DNA of 64,000 nt from Enterobacter asburiae (GTDB taxonomy: Bacteria > Pseudomonadota > Gammaproteobacteria > Enterobacterales > Enterobacteriaceae). Under the pieces are notes generated by a model. The model ran no database searches. It saw only the letters and a list, made by a program, of their open reading frames with translations, and was not told where the DNA came from. The translations under genes and the position numbers were made by a program. Where the stretch lies: the NCBI RefSeq assembly GCF_007035645.1, contig NZ_AP019632.1, positions 1,054,001-1,118,000 of the forward strand, given 5' to 3'. The first letter of the stretch is position 1. Every line of letters starts with the position of its first letter. Shown one piece after another: positions 27,190 through 36,575 of this stretch.

Positions 27190-28380
27190 TTACAGCACCT
27201 TATGGGGCCCGAAACATTCGTAGTGAATGTTGTCTTTGTTCACACCCAGCTCCACCAGCTGCTTCGCGGCATACTGCATAAACGCCACCGGCCCGCAGAC
27301 GTAGAACTGCATGTCCGGCGCGCTAAACGCCCCTTCCATCTGGCTTAAATTCATCAGGCCTTCAGTGTCAAACCGTGCGGCCGCGCGGTCTGCATCCGTC
27401 GGCAGGCGATACCAGGTATGCGCGGTGAAGCGCGGCAGGGACGCCCCGAGCGTTTTCACTTCATCCGCAAAGGCGTGCACGTCGCCGTTATCCGCAGCGT
27501 GGAACCAGTTTACCTGCGCACCGTGGTTGGCTTTCGCCAGCGAATCGAGCATCGCCAGCATTGGCGTTTGGCCGACGCCCGCAGAGATCAGCGTAACCGG
27601 GGTATTCGCTTCTACGGCCATGAAGAAATCGCCCGCCGGCGCGGCCAGATGGACCACGTCGCCCACGTTAGCTTCGTTGTGTAGCCAGTTGGATACCTGA
27701 CCGCCGTCCTCACGCTTCACCGCAATGCGGTAGCCTTTGCCGTTTGGCTTGCGGGTAAGAGAATACTGGCGGATCTCCTGATGCGGGAAACCTTCAGGCT
27801 TCAGCCATACGCCCAGATACTGGCCCGGCTGGTAATCGGCAACCGGCTGTCCGTCCACCGGCTCAAATTCAAAGCTGGTAATCAGCGCGCTGCGCGGCGT
27901 TTTCTCAACGATGCGGAAGGCGCGTGTGCCTTCCCAGCCGCCGTTCTTGCTGGCGTTTTCGCTGTAGATCTGCGCTTCGCGGTTGATAAACACGTTTGCC
28001 AGCACGCCGTAGGCTTTCCCCCACGCGTCCAGCACCTCCTGGCCCGGGCTGAACATCTCGTCCAGCGTTGCCAGCAGGTGGCTACCCACAATGTTGTACT
28101 GCTCGGGCTGGATCTGGAAGCTGGTGTGTTTCTGCGCGATTTTTTCCACCGCGGGCAGCAGTGCCGCCAGGTTTTCAATATTGCTGGCGTAGGCCGCGAT
28201 GGCGTTGAAAAGCGCTTCGCGCTGATCGCCGTTACGCTGGTTGCTCATGTTGAAAATTTCTTTGAGCTCCGGGTTATGCGTAAACATGCGATCGTAGAAA
28301 TGGGCGGTGAGTTTAGGGCCGGTTTCCACCAGCAGGGGGATGGTGGCTTTAACGGTAGCGATGGTTTGAGCGTCGAGCAT
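27190..28380 (-). CDS. hmp: Flavohemoglobin, nitric oxide dioxygenase
   Basis: Hmp (396 residues) oxidises nitric oxide to nitrate with O2 and NADPH, the main aerobic defence against NO. The N-terminal globin domain (1-136) has the proximal haem ligand His85 in [11 protein letters not shown] ferredoxin-reductase-like FAD domain (RQYSLT for FAD) and an NAD domain ([14 protein letters not shown] and [10 protein letters not shown]) follow. AGAAGGA lies before the ATG. An NsrR palindrome lies about 26-50 bases upstream of the start, in agreement with derepression by NO. It is divergent from glyA. Confidence 0.97.
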   Translation of the reverse strand: MLDAQTIATVKATIPLLVETGPKLTAHFYDRMFTHNPELKEIFNMSNQRNGDQREALFNAIAAYASNIENLAALLPAVEKIAQKHTSFQIQPEQYNIVGSHLLATLDEMFSPGQEVLDAWGKAYGVLANVFINREAQIYSENASKNGGWEGTRAFRIVEKTPRSALITSFEFEPVDGQPVADYQPGQYLGVWLKPEGFPHQEIRQYSLTRKPNGKGYRIAVKREDGGQVSNWLHNEANVGDVVHLAAPAGDFFMAVEANTPVTLISAGVGQTPMLAMLDSLAKANHGAQVNWFHAADNGDVHAFADEVKTLGASLPRFTAHTWYRLPTDADRAAARFDTEGLMNLSQMEGAFSAPDMQFYVCGPVAFMQYAAKQLVELGVNKDNIHYECFGPHKVL

Positions 28381-28405
28381 GAGCGCATCCTTCTGATGTG
28401 ACTTT

Positions 28406-28429
28406 AATGATGTATTTTAAATGCATCTT
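28406..28429. promoter_or_regulatory. NsrR operator of hmp
   Basis: GATGTATTT, one base, AAATGCATC forms a palindrome with one mismatch, extended by AA at one end and TT at the other. It fits the NsrR consensus AAGATGYATTT-N-AAATRCATCTT. It lies in the hmp promoter region, where NsrR with its iron-sulfur cluster represses until NO destroys the cluster. Confidence 0.8.
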
Positions 28430-28551
28430 ATAAAAAATACCCCTGCGTTGTAAATGGTTCTTTGCAAGATGAAAAATATGCATCACAAACCTGAAAAGAA
28501 ATCCGCTGGAAAGGGCGAGAGCTTTATTCCTCAAACCCTTGCGTGGCGCAA

Positions 28552-28567
28552 AGGAAAACGTTTGCGT
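28552..28567. promoter_or_regulatory. PurR operator of glyA
   Basis: AGGAAAACGTTTGCGT matches the PurR consensus at 14 of 16 bases. It lies 118-133 bases before the glyA start, next to a TTGTCA (28575-28580) that may be the -35 box. The remaining hmp-glyA spacer shows no other clear gene. Confidence 0.75.
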
Positions 28568-28684
28568 AAAATCGTTTGTCAAGACCTGTTATCACAGAAC
28601 TAATCAGTTATACTGTTGCCCGTCGTCCAACAGGACTGCCTTTTCAGGCCAAAATTTACTTGTTAGCTGAGTCAGGAGATGCGG

Positions 28685-29938
28685 ATGTTAAAGCGTGAAA
28701 TGAACATTGCCGATTATGATGCCGAACTGTGGCAGGCTATGGAGCAGGAAAAAGTACGTCAGGAAGAGCACATCGAACTGATCGCCTCCGAAAACTACAC
28801 CAGCCCGCGCGTCATGCAGGCGCAGGGTTCTCAGCTGACTAACAAATATGCTGAAGGTTACCCGGGCAAACGCTACTACGGCGGTTGCGAGTACGTGGAT
28901 ATCGTTGAGCAGCTGGCTATCGACCGTGCGAAAGAACTCTTTGGCGCTGACTACGCGAACGTGCAGCCGCACTCTGGCTCTCAGGCTAACTTCGCGGTCT
29001 ACACCGCGCTGCTGCAGCCGGGCGATACCGTTCTGGGTATGAACCTGGCGCAGGGCGGCCACCTGACTCACGGCTCCCCGGTTAACTTCTCCGGCAAACT
29101 GTACAACATCATCCCTTACGGTATTGATGAGTCCGGTAAAATTGACTACGAAGACATGGCGAAGCAGGCTAAAGAGCACAAACCGAAGATGATCATCGGT
29201 GGTTTCTCTGCTTACTCCGGTATCGTTGACTGGGCAAAAATGCGTGAAATCGCAGACAGCATTGGTGCTTACCTGTTCGTCGACATGGCGCACGTTGCGG
29301 GTCTGATTGCCGCTGGCGTTTACCCGAACCCGGTTCCACACGCTCACGTTGTGACCACCACCACCCACAAAACCCTGGCGGGTCCACGCGGTGGCCTGAT
29401 CCTGGCGAAAGGCGGTGACGAAGAGCTGTACAAAAAACTGAACTCCGCTGTATTCCCAAGCGCGCAGGGCGGCCCGCTGATGCACGTTATCGCGGCTAAA
29501 GCCGTTGCGCTGAAAGAAGCGATGGAGCCAGAATTCAAGGTTTATCAGCAGCAGGTTGCTAAGAACGCCAAAGCGATGGTGGAAGTGTTCCTGAACCGTG
29601 GCTACAAAGTGGTCTCCGGCGGTACTGAAAACCACCTGTTCCTGCTGGATCTGGTTGATAAGAACCTGACCGGTAAAGAAGCTGACGCAGCCCTTGGCCG
29701 CGCCAACATCACCGTGAACAAAAACAGCGTGCCAAACGACCCGAAGAGCCCGTTCGTGACCTCCGGTATCCGTATCGGTTCTCCGGCCGTAACTCGCCGC
29801 GGCTTCAAAGAAGCGGAAGTGAAAGAGCTGGCTGGCTGGATGTGTGACGTTCTGGACAACATCAATGACGAAGCGGTTATGGAGCGCGTCAAAGGTAAAG
29901 TTCTGGATATCTGCGCACGCTTCCCTGTATACGCGTAA
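28685..29938 (+). CDS. glyA: Serine hydroxymethyltransferase
   Basis: GlyA (417 residues) interconverts serine and glycine with tetrahydrofolate, supplying one-carbon units and linking to purine synthesis. The PLP lysine lies in [16 protein letters not shown] (about residue 229), and the N-terminal [18 protein letters not shown] and [13 protein letters not shown] are typical. ATG 28685 is preferred because AGGAG ends six bases before it; ATG 28679 touches the AGGAG. Codon use is strongly biased, as for highly expressed genes. A PurR box upstream ties it to the purine regulon. Confidence 0.98.
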   Translation: MLKREMNIADYDAELWQAMEQEKVRQEEHIELIASENYTSPRVMQAQGSQLTNKYAEGYPGKRYYGGCEYVDIVEQLAIDRAKELFGADYANVQPHSGSQANFAVYTALLQPGDTVLGMNLAQGGHLTHGSPVNFSGKLYNIIPYGIDESGKIDYEDMAKQAKEHKPKMIIGGFSAYSGIVDWAKMREIADSIGAYLFVDMAHVAGLIAAGVYPNPVPHAHVVTTTTHKTLAGPRGGLILAKGGDEELYKKLNSAVFPSAQGGPLMHVIAAKAVALKEAMEPEFKVYQQQVAKNAKAMVEVFLNRGYKVVSGGTENHLFLLDLVDKNLTGKEADAALGRANITVNKNSVPNDPKSPFVTSGIRIGSPAVTRRGFKEAEVKELAGWMCDVLDNINDEAVMERVKGKVLDICARFPVYA

Positions 29939-29958
29939 TTCCTCTGCCTTGCAGAAAT

Positions 29959-29989
29959 AAAAAAGGCCGCGCTTGCGGCCTTTTTTTTT
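29959..29989. terminator. Bidirectional terminator between glyA and yphA
   Basis: GGCCGC and GCGGCC with a GCTT loop, preceded by A6 and followed by nine T. It serves glyA and, from the other side, yphA. Confidence 0.9.
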
Positions 29990-29992
29990 GGC

Positions 29993-30415
29993 TTAACGCC
30001 GGTCGAGGGAAATAGCCCCCGGACCAACAATGGCCAGTAAAATAAAGGCGCCAGCAATACTGATGTTCTTATAGAAATTAATCATATTCGGTACGACCGC
30101 ATCACCGGTCATATCCCAGTAATGGTGACCGATAATCGCCGTGCCCAGCGTATAGAATACAAACAGTACCGCGAGCGGGCGGGTGAAAAAGCCCAGCACG
30201 ATCAGGATGGCAGCAGGGACTTCCATCACCACCGCAATAATGGCCGCCAGCATGGGCATCGGCGTACCCAGCGAGGTCATATATTGTACGGTGCCGCTAA
30301 ACCCCGTCAGTTTTGGATAACCAAAGATGATAAACAGCACGACAAGTGCGATGCGGCCAATCAGCAGCAGCAGGTGACGTGACTGACCGAAATCGAAATA
30401 ACGTAGTGAGTTCAT
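29993..30415 (-). CDS. yphA: DoxX-family inner-membrane protein YphA
   Basis: This 140-residue protein is YphA, a DoxX/DoxD-family membrane protein of unknown function. Four hydrophobic spans are visible, near residues 14-33, 52-77, 80-100 and 113-133. The pattern [18 protein letters not shown] after the first span is typical of the family. Its length equals that of E. coli YphA. It is monocistronic on the minus strand, ending at the glyA terminator and divergent from hcaT. No function is claimed; some DoxX proteins elsewhere are linked to redox stress. Confidence 0.88.
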   Translation of the reverse strand: MNSLRYFDFGQSRHLLLLIGRIALVVLFIIFGYPKLTGFSGTVQYMTSLGTPMPMLAAIIAVVMEVPAAILIVLGFFTRPLAVLFVFYTLGTAIIGHHYWDMTGDAVVPNMINFYKNISIAGAFILLAIVGPGAISLDRR

Positions 30416-30588
30416 GGCAGAAAAACCTCTGCAAGTGGAGTAATTTAAACGTAATACATATTTTCATTCCCTGCCATAAGCCAGACGACTGCACAAGATG
30501 TTAATTTTTCGTTAATTTATAGCAGGCTATCTACTTGCTTAATTTTTATATTCTCGCCAGACTATGGCCTCGATTTCGGGAGGGATTC

Positions 30589-31734
30589 ATGGTCTTGCAT
30601 TCCACGCGCTGGCTGGCGCTCAGTTATTTCACCTATTTCTTTAGCTACGGTATTTTTCTGCCCTTCTGGAGCGTCTGGCTCAAGGGTATCGGCCTGACTC
30701 CTGAGACTATCGGTGTCCTGCTGGGGGCCGGGCTGGTGGCGCGTTTCCTCGGCAGCCTGCTGATTGCCCCGCGCGTCAGCGATCCCTCCTTACTGATCAA
30801 GGCCGTGCGCATTCTTGCTCTGCTGACGCTGGTCTTTGTTGCCTGCTTCTGGGTCAGCCACCAGTTTGCCTGGCTGATGGTGGTGATGGTCGGCTTTAAC
30901 CTGTTCTTCTCACCGCTGGTACCGCTGACGGATGCCCTGGCGAACACCTGGCAAAAGCAGATCACCATGGACTATGGCCGCGTGCGCCTGTGGGGCTCAA
31001 TTGCCTTTGTGATTGGTTCCGCGCTGGTGGGCAAACTGGTCAGCCTTTACGATTACCGCGCCATTCTCGCCCTGCTGAGTATCGGTATTGCCTCTATGCT
31101 GCTGGGTATGCTGCTGCGTCCGTCGGTGATGCCGCAAGGGGAAAGCCGCCATCAGGAGAGCGCAGGCTGGCCCGCCTGGCGGAGCCTGGTGGCACAAAGC
31201 TGGCGTTTTCTGGCGTGTGTCTGTCTGCTTCAGGGGGCGCATGCGGCGTACTATGGCTTCAGCGCCATCTACTGGCAGGGGGCGGGATATTCTGCTTCCG
31301 CAGTGGGCTATCTGTGGTCGCTGGGGGTAGTGGCCGAAGTCATTATTTTTGCCCTGAGCAAGAAGCTGTTCCGTCGCTTTGGCGCGCGAGACCTTCTGCT
31401 GCTTTCCGCCGTGTGCGGCGTGGCGCGCTGGGGGATTATGGGCTGGACGACCGATCTGCCGTGGCTGATAGTGGCGCAAATTCTTCACTGCGGCACCTTT
31501 ACCGTGTGCCATCTGGCGGCTATGCGCTATATCGCAGCGCGCGAGGGCGGAGACGTTATTCGCCTGCAGGCCGTCTACTCGGCGGTCGCGATGGGGGGCA
31601 GTATCGCAATCATGACGGTCTTTGCGGGGTTCCTCTACCAGCATCTGGGGCATGGCGTCTTCTGGGTGATGGCGCTGGTCGCCTTACCCGCCATCGTTGT
31701 TCGCCCGAAAGTGGCCGCTCGCGCGCCGCTATGA
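30589..31734 (+). CDS. hcaT: MFS transporter HcaT (putative 3-phenylpropionate permease)
   Basis: HcaT (381 residues) is a 12-span major-facilitator protein of the NHS/LacY-like group, proposed to import 3-phenylpropionate. The first span begins WLALSYFTYFFSYGIFLPFW, and hydrophobic segments recur through the protein. The start at 30589 has GGGAGGG six bases upstream and gives the E. coli N-terminus MVLxSTRWLAL; the frame is open from 30535. The hca dioxygenase genes that neighbour it in E. coli are absent here; csiE follows on the opposite strand with a six-base overlap. Its substrate in this organism is therefore uncertain. Confidence 0.87.
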   Translation: MVLHSTRWLALSYFTYFFSYGIFLPFWSVWLKGIGLTPETIGVLLGAGLVARFLGSLLIAPRVSDPSLLIKAVRILALLTLVFVACFWVSHQFAWLMVVMVGFNLFFSPLVPLTDALANTWQKQITMDYGRVRLWGSIAFVIGSALVGKLVSLYDYRAILALLSIGIASMLLGMLLRPSVMPQGESRHQESAGWPAWRSLVAQSWRFLACVCLLQGAHAAYYGFSAIYWQGAGYSASAVGYLWSLGVVAEVIIFALSKKLFRRFGARDLLLLSAVCGVARWGIMGWTTDLPWLIVAQILHCGTFTVCHLAAMRYIAAREGGDVIRLQAVYSAVAMGGSIAIMTVFAGFLYQHLGHGVFWVMALVALPAIVVRPKVAARAPL

Positions 31735-33006
31735 TTCCAGCATGGCGCGAATATGTTCTTGTTGCTGCGCGTTCAATGTTTCAACGGCATGAATCAGCGG
31801 CGGCGAGAACAGCGGCAGGACGGTAGGGTAGGGGGTGATAACCAGCGCGGCTTCGCGCGGTGCCCCCTCTTTCTGGAAAGCCTGCAGCGTCAGATAGCGA
31901 ATGTTAAGCGGCAGCAGCGTCAGCTCGCGAAGCTGCTGTTCAATCAGATCCTCGCTGGCTTTATCGTCTCCCGTCAGCAGGATCACCTGTTTTTCGTGCA
32001 GATCGGTCTCCTGCATCAGCCAGGCGCCGAAAATCACCGCGACAAGACTCATCTCTTCATCAGAAAAACGCAGCCCAAACTCCGCCTCCAGCTCAAACAG
32101 CGCTTCCTTTGTGGTGCGTAACAGCCGGGGATATAGGCGATGGATCTCCTCCGGCAGGCTATTGTCGATGCCAATTTCAAACAGCGAGCGGTCCAGCGCC
32201 TGAGCAAGATGGATATACAGCTGATCGGTCAGCCCTTGCTCATCGCTGAAGTTCATCCCGGTCTGCGAGCGAAAACGGGCGACCATGCGCACGATGGCCC
32301 GGCGCAAGCGCTGATCCTGCTGGTGTTTATCGAGCACCGGATCGGGCGTGCGCAGCATCATAAACAGCAGCGCCAGAAACAGCTGTTCATCCCCGTGCGC
32401 ACCCTGCGGCACGCGACGTCTCCAGTGACGCACGATCTCCTGGGCCGTAAAATACTCCCCTCTCGACTGGGTCCAGCTGCGCTGAACGTGAGAAAACTGT
32501 GGCGTATTCCCGAGCTGGTGCTGAATAAGACAGTATTGCAGATAGAGCTGTAAAAACTGGACGTCGCGGCATTCAAACTGGCGCTGCAGCTTGCGTGAGC
32601 AGAAGCCGATCAGCGCCCGCAGGTTCGCATCGTCGTAAAGCGGCCGCGCAATGCCGTGTTGTTTAAGCGCGGTTTTTAATGCGGGGGTAAACTGGTGCGA
32701 GACAAACTGCGGGCAAAGCCGCAGCGCCCGGCGCAGCCAGTGCAGCAGGCATAAACGCTGATTCAGGGCTGTGCCTTCAATCCGGTAGCTGCCGTCGTGG
32801 TGCGTGACGATGTCCAGCCGGTGATAGCGCTGGATTTCATCGCGCGTCTCGGCTATATCTTGCCGTGCCATCGCGTCGTCCACCCCGTTGGCAGCAATTA
32901 TGCTCTGTGCGGTGACGGCAGCATCGGGCAGGTAAAGCATCAAAAGCACCTGGCAGCGGCGCTGCGAACTGGAAAGCACAGATGGAATTTCAAGCGTCGT
33001 CATCAT
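31729..33006 (-). CDS. csiE: Stationary-phase-inducible protein CsiE (PRD-containing)
   Basis: CsiE (425 residues) resembles BglG/LicT-type regulators: an N-terminal helix-turn-helix-like part and two PTS regulation domains, each with conserved His, of which HLAQALDRSLFEIGIDN (near 260) and SDEEMSLVAVIFGAWLMQ (near 320) are visible. In E. coli it is induced by carbon starvation through sigma-S and cAMP-CRP; its target is unknown. Length agrees with E. coli. No strong ribosome-binding site precedes the two adjacent ATG codons. It converges on hcaT and is divergent from the DUF1007 gene. Confidence 0.85.
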   Translation of the reverse strand: MMTTLEIPSVLSSSQRRCQVLLMLYLPDAAVTAQSIIAANGVDDAMARQDIAETRDEIQRYHRLDIVTHHDGSYRIEGTALNQRLCLLHWLRRALRLCPQFVSHQFTPALKTALKQHGIARPLYDDANLRALIGFCSRKLQRQFECRDVQFLQLYLQYCLIQHQLGNTPQFSHVQRSWTQSRGEYFTAQEIVRHWRRRVPQGAHGDEQLFLALLFMMLRTPDPVLDKHQQDQRLRRAIVRMVARFRSQTGMNFSDEQGLTDQLYIHLAQALDRSLFEIGIDNSLPEEIHRLYPRLLRTTKEALFELEAEFGLRFSDEEMSLVAVIFGAWLMQETDLHEKQVILLTGDDKASEDLIEQQLRELTLLPLNIRYLTLQAFQKEGAPREAALVITPYPTVLPLFSPPLIHAVETLNAQQQEHIRAMLES

Positions 33007-33131
33007 CTGTCAGGTATCCAGTGTGAATGTTTGATAAGAATAGCTAAAGGATGAGCGCTGAAAAGCGCGCCGGCAGGCCTTTCACTCAGGATTGCTGGGG
33101 AACATCACAGAATTTTTGACGTGAGGAATTG

Positions 33132-33770
33132 ATGCAAACAGTTAAACAAAGTGCGATGGCGTTATTTTTGGCGGTTATCAGCTTCACCGCCAGCGCACAC
33201 CCTCACAGTTTTATTGACCTCCAGACCGAGCTGGTTACCGACGGCACGCAGCTGAGCGGCCTGAAGATGCGCTGGACGATGGATGAAATCACCTCGGCCG
33301 ATCTGCTCTATGATGCGGGAAACGCGAAGCCCGGCGATGAAATCTGGAAAAAGCTGGCGGCGGAAGTGATGGCCAACGTGCTCGGTCAGCACTACTTCAC
33401 GGAATTCTGGCACAACGGGCAAAAGGTTAAATTTCTGAACCGGCCAACGGAATACGGGATGACGCGTGACGGGCATCAGGCGGTGCTGACGTTTGTGCTC
33501 CCGCTGGCGCATCCGCAGCCGCTGGCCGGGCAAACTTACACGTTTTCCACTTTTGATCCTACCTACTATGTCGATATGCGCTATGACAAAGACGGCGACG
33601 TACGATTGCCGGACGCTCTGCAAAAAAACTGCAAAATTGGCGTTCACACCCCGAAACCCAGCGAGGAGACGCTGAACTTTGCGGTCTCGCTTGATAAGGA
33701 AGATGCACCGCCTGAGGACATGGAGTTGGGTAAACAGTTCGCACAGGAGGTAACGTTACAATGTCAGTGA
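33132..33770 (+). CDS. DUF1007-family periplasmic protein
   Basis: This 212-residue protein has a signal peptide (1-22), with TASA-H as the likely cleavage site, so the mature protein would begin His-Pro-His-Ser-Phe. The DUF1007 family is found next to NicO-type nickel/cobalt exporters or importers in many proteobacteria, as here, where the next gene overlaps by ten bases. I infer a periplasmic metal-binding partner for that transporter. The exposed N-terminal His and the second His could bind Ni, Co or Cu. Start ATG 33132 follows GAGG; a TTG three bases earlier is ignored. Confidence 0.8.
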   Translation: MQTVKQSAMALFLAVISFTASAHPHSFIDLQTELVTDGTQLSGLKMRWTMDEITSADLLYDAGNAKPGDEIWKKLAAEVMANVLGQHYFTEFWHNGQKVKFLNRPTEYGMTRDGHQAVLTFVLPLAHPQPLAGQTYTFSTFDPTYYVDMRYDKDGDVRLPDALQKNCKIGVHTPKPSEETLNFAVSLDKEDAPPEDMELGKQFAQEVTLQCQ

Positions 33771-34741
33771 TCTCCTCTCCGGTTCGGAAACCGCGCCGCT
33801 GGCTGCACCTCTGGCCGCTGGCGCTTTTTCTCCTGCTGGCCGTTTGCGGCTCGCTCTGGCTTTGGCAGGCCTGGCCGCAGGTCATGATGAAAAGCATCGT
33901 CTGGCAGCGTGAGGTCAATCAGCAGATGAGCGGTCTGCTGAAGGCGGTGGCCGAGAACCCGACCAAAGCGGGTGGTTCCCTGCTGGCGTTCAGCTTTATC
34001 TATGGCGTTCTGCACGCGCTGGGGCCGGGGCACGGCAAAATCGTGATAACGACCTGGCTCGCCACCCATCCGTCGAAGCTGAAATCGAGTATCGGGCTGA
34101 CGCTGGCCTCCTCGCTGCTTCAGTGCAGCGTGGCGATTGCGCTCGTCGTAGTCGTGCTTTCGCTGTTGCAGCTTCCCGCGCGCCAGCTGCACATGAGCAG
34201 TTTCTGGCTGGAGAAGGGAAGCTACGCGCTGGTGGGCGTGCTGGGGCTGATCCTCTGCTGGCGGGCGCTGAAAAAGCTGCGCGTGCTGCTGCAAAAACCG
34301 AAATTCAAAACCTTCACGCCGCACCACGTTCATGATGAAAGCTGCGGCTGCGGACATCAGCATTTGCCCACGCAGGAACAGTTGCAGAACGGCGACGACT
34401 GGCGCGCGCGGCTGATGATTATTCTCTCGATGGGCATGCGCCCGTGTTCGGGGGCAATCATGGTGCTGCTGTTCAGCAAGGTGATAGGCGTGTTTGGCTG
34501 GGGAATGCTTTCCGCGCTGGCGATGGCGGCAGGGACATCTCTCACCATTTCGTCTTTAGCGCTGCTGGTTCACAGCTTCCGTCAGCTGGCGGTCAAACTC
34601 AGCGGCAATAAAACGCCGGTGCTGTGGCGACAGGTAGGGTGGACAACGCTTGCGCTGGCGGGCGGGGTGATTCTGCTGGTGGCAGCGGTGACGATGTGGA
34701 TGAGCGCGATGCCGGTGGGAAGAGGATTGCGGCCGTTTTAG
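33761..34741 (+). CDS. NicO-family nickel/cobalt transporter (RcnA-like)
   Basis: This 326-residue inner-membrane protein belongs to the NicO/RcnA group. It has about seven hydrophobic segments, the signature HALGPGHGK at residues 85-93, a second motif GMRPCSGA at 225-232, and a short cytoplasmic or periplasmic His/Cys-rich loop HHVHDESCGCGHQH at 188-201, a likely metal-binding site. E. coli RcnA exports Ni and Co and has a longer His-rich loop; this protein lacks that and is paired with a DUF1007 protein, so direction and metal cannot be settled. It overlaps the upstream gene by ten bases (coupling). Confidence 0.83.
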   Translation: MSVISSPVRKPRRWLHLWPLALFLLLAVCGSLWLWQAWPQVMMKSIVWQREVNQQMSGLLKAVAENPTKAGGSLLAFSFIYGVLHALGPGHGKIVITTWLATHPSKLKSSIGLTLASSLLQCSVAIALVVVVLSLLQLPARQLHMSSFWLEKGSYALVGVLGLILCWRALKKLRVLLQKPKFKTFTPHHVHDESCGCGHQHLPTQEQLQNGDDWRARLMIILSMGMRPCSGAIMVLLFSKVIGVFGWGMLSALAMAAGTSLTISSLALLVHSFRQLAVKLSGNKTPVLWRQVGWTTLALAGGVILLVAAVTMWMSAMPVGRGLRPF

Positions 34742-34746
34742 TTGGG

Positions 34747-34773
34747 ATTCCCTCTCCCACGGGGAGAGGGAAT
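34747..34773. repeat. Dispersed palindromic repeat, copy 2 (minimal)
   Basis: ATTCCCTCTCCC (34747-34758) pairs with GGGAGAGGGAAT (34762-34773). It has the same core arms as copy 1 but no CCCTCACCC lead-in. It lies between two convergent genes and may also act as a transcription or mRNA end. Confidence 0.65.
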
Positions 34774-34781
34774 GACCGGGA

Positions 34782-35585
34782 TTAACGCTTCAGCGCATCG
34801 CTCAGTTCATCACGCATGTTGGCCAGCATGGCTTTAACAACGCGTGGGTTACCTGCAACGACGTTGCCGGTAGACATATAGTTATGGCCGCCGGTGAAAT
34901 CACACACGATGGCGCCTGCTTCACGTGCGATCAGCTCGCCCGCAGCAAAGTCCCACGGCTTCAGTGACAGCTCGAAGTAACCGTCAACGCGGCCTGTTGC
35001 TACATAGGCCAGATCCAGCGCGGCAGAACCGGTACGGCGGAAGTCCGCACATTCGGTAAACAGTTTGCCCAGGATATTCATATAGGTGGTCGCGTGCTGT
35101 TTCGCCTTGAACGGGAAACCGGTCGCCAGAATGGTGCCGTCCAGATCGCGTGCGTTGCTGCAGCGCAGACGGTAGCCGTTCAGCTGTGCGCCCTGACCGC
35201 GGGTAGCGGTGAACAGTTCGTTACGCATTGGATCGTAAACAACGGCGACTTCAGTACGGCCTTTAATGCGTACTGCGATAGACACAGAGAAGTGTGGCAG
35301 GCGTTTGACGAAGTTGGTGGTGCCATCCAGTGGATCGATAACCCATTGAACATCCTGATCGGTACCTTCATGTTCACCGCTTTCTTCGGTGATGATGGTG
35401 TGCTGCGGGTAAGATTTGCGGATCGTTTCGATAATAATCGCTTCTGCGGCTTTATCGACGTTAGTCACGAAATCATTGCTGCCTTTCTGGCTGGTTTCTA
35501 CGGAGTCTGGCGTTTCGTAGTGTTTGGCAATTACATTACCCGCCTTGCGCGCTGCGCGCACGGCGATGGTCAGCATCGGATGCAT
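34782..35585 (-). CDS. suhB: Inositol-1-monophosphatase / Nus factor SuhB
   Basis: SuhB (267 residues) has inositol monophosphatase activity and, in E. coli, joins the antitermination complex on ribosomal RNA operons. The metal-binding motif EESGEHEG, the WVIDPLDGTTNF signature (near 80-92) and the later WDFAAGELIAREAG are present. Length equals E. coli SuhB. It is divergent from trmJ across 131 bases and converges on the NicO gene, with the palindromic repeat between them. Confidence 0.97.
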   Translation of the reverse strand: MHPMLTIAVRAARKAGNVIAKHYETPDSVETSQKGSNDFVTNVDKAAEAIIIETIRKSYPQHTIITEESGEHEGTDQDVQWVIDPLDGTTNFVKRLPHFSVSIAVRIKGRTEVAVVYDPMRNELFTATRGQGAQLNGYRLRCSNARDLDGTILATGFPFKAKQHATTYMNILGKLFTECADFRRTGSAALDLAYVATGRVDGYFELSLKPWDFAAGELIAREAGAIVCDFTGGHNYMSTGNVVAGNPRVVKAMLANMRDELSDALKR

Positions 35586-35716
35586 CGGTCTCTCTCACTG
35601 GATGTTAAAGAACAGGAAAATCGGCGCAGAGTATAGCAGTGGGATCGGATTATGTCTCCCGTTTATGATAATATGCCGGAATATTCTTCAGACGCTGAAT
35701 TCAGACATTAAAAATT

Positions 35717-36442
35717 ATGCTGCAAAACATTCGAATCGTGCTGGTCGAAACATCGCACACCGGCAACATGGGCTCCGTTGCCCGCGCTATGAAAACCATG
35801 GGCTTAACGAACCTGTGGCTGGTTAACCCGCTGGTCAAACCTGACTCGCAGGCTATCGCCCTGGCGGCCGGTGCCAGCGACGTGATCGGCAACGCTCAGA
35901 TCGTCGATACCCTTGACGAAGCGCTGGCCGGCTGCAGCCTCGTTGTTGGCACCAGCGCGCGTTCACGCACGCTGCCGTGGCCGATGCTGGACCCGCGCGA
36001 ATGCGGCCTGAAAAGCGTCTCTGAAGCGGAACAGGCTCCGGTTGCGCTGGTGTTTGGCCGCGAGCGCGTTGGCCTGACCAACGACGAGCTGCAGAAGTGC
36101 CATTATCACGTCGCTATCGCGGCTAACCCGGAATACAGCTCGCTGAACCTGGCGATGGCGGTGCAGGTTATCGCCTATGAGGTGCGTATGGCGTGGCTGG
36201 CGACGCAGGAGAAACAGGTAGAGCCTAAAGAAGAAACGGCCTACCCGCTGGTGGACGACCTTGAGCGCTTCTACGGTCACCTGGAGCAGACGCTGCTCTC
36301 AACCGGCTTTATTCGTGAAGGCCACCCGGGCCAGGTGATGAACAAGCTGCGCCGCATGTTTACCCGCGCGCGCCCGGAAAGCCAGGAGCTTAACATCCTG
36401 CGCGGGATTCTGGCGTCGATTGAGCAGAAGAATAAAGAGTAG
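35717..36442 (+). CDS. trmJ: tRNA (cytidine/uridine-2'-O-)-methyltransferase TrmJ
   Basis: TrmJ (241 residues) methylates the ribose 2'-O of nucleotide 32 in several tRNAs. It belongs to the SPOUT class: [29 protein letters not shown] at the N-terminus, with the substrate Arg region; [17 protein letters not shown] in the middle; and the SAM-binding knot [15 protein letters not shown]. Length is within five residues of E. coli. It stands before iscR, as in E. coli, separated by a palindromic repeat and the IscR-controlled promoter. Confidence 0.96.
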   Translation: MLQNIRIVLVETSHTGNMGSVARAMKTMGLTNLWLVNPLVKPDSQAIALAAGASDVIGNAQIVDTLDEALAGCSLVVGTSARSRTLPWPMLDPRECGLKSVSEAEQAPVALVFGRERVGLTNDELQKCHYHVAIAANPEYSSLNLAMAVQVIAYEVRMAWLATQEKQVEPKEETAYPLVDDLERFYGHLEQTLLSTGFIREGHPGQVMNKLRRMFTRARPESQELNILRGILASIEQKNKE

Positions 36443-36451
36443 TGTCGATTT

Positions 36452-36485
36452 CCCCTCTCCCCGTGGGAGAGGGCTGGGGTGAGGG
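36452..36485. repeat. Dispersed palindromic repeat, copy 3
   Basis: CCCTCTCCC (36453-36461) and GGGAGAGGG (36465-36473) with a three-base loop, followed by CTGGGGTGAGGG. It is copy 1 in the opposite orientation and lies 9 bases after trmJ. Confidence 0.75.
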
Positions 36486-36525
36486 CATCAGGCCGCACCG
36501 GGATTTTGAAGGCACGGAACGTTAA

Positions 36526-36550
36526 ATACCTGACTAAAACAGTCAAGTAA
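36526..36550. promoter_or_regulatory. IscR type-1 site, distal
   Basis: This 25-base inverted repeat, with half sites ACCTGACT and AGTCAAGT, fits the IscR type-1 consensus at 24 of 25 positions by eye. The cluster-bound form of IscR should bind it. Confidence 0.8.
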
Positions 36551-36575
36551 ATAGTTGACCATTTTAGTCAGGAAT
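36551..36575. promoter_or_regulatory. IscR type-1 site, proximal
   Basis: A second type-1 site (23 of 25 consensus positions) abuts the first without any gap and contains the -35 TTGACC, so [2Fe-2S]-IscR bound here would block RNA polymerase. Confidence 0.8.

Noticed and set aside
30990..31826. 278-codon frame inside hcaT
   Set aside because: A +1 frame shadow of hcaT running into the csiE 3' end; no domain and an odd Ser/Arg/Gly-rich composition.
34747..34773. Palindromic repeats as ordinary terminators only
   Set aside because: The same sequence recurs at four loci in both orientations and lacks T tracts, so a repeat family is the better reading, though mRNA-end effects are possible.
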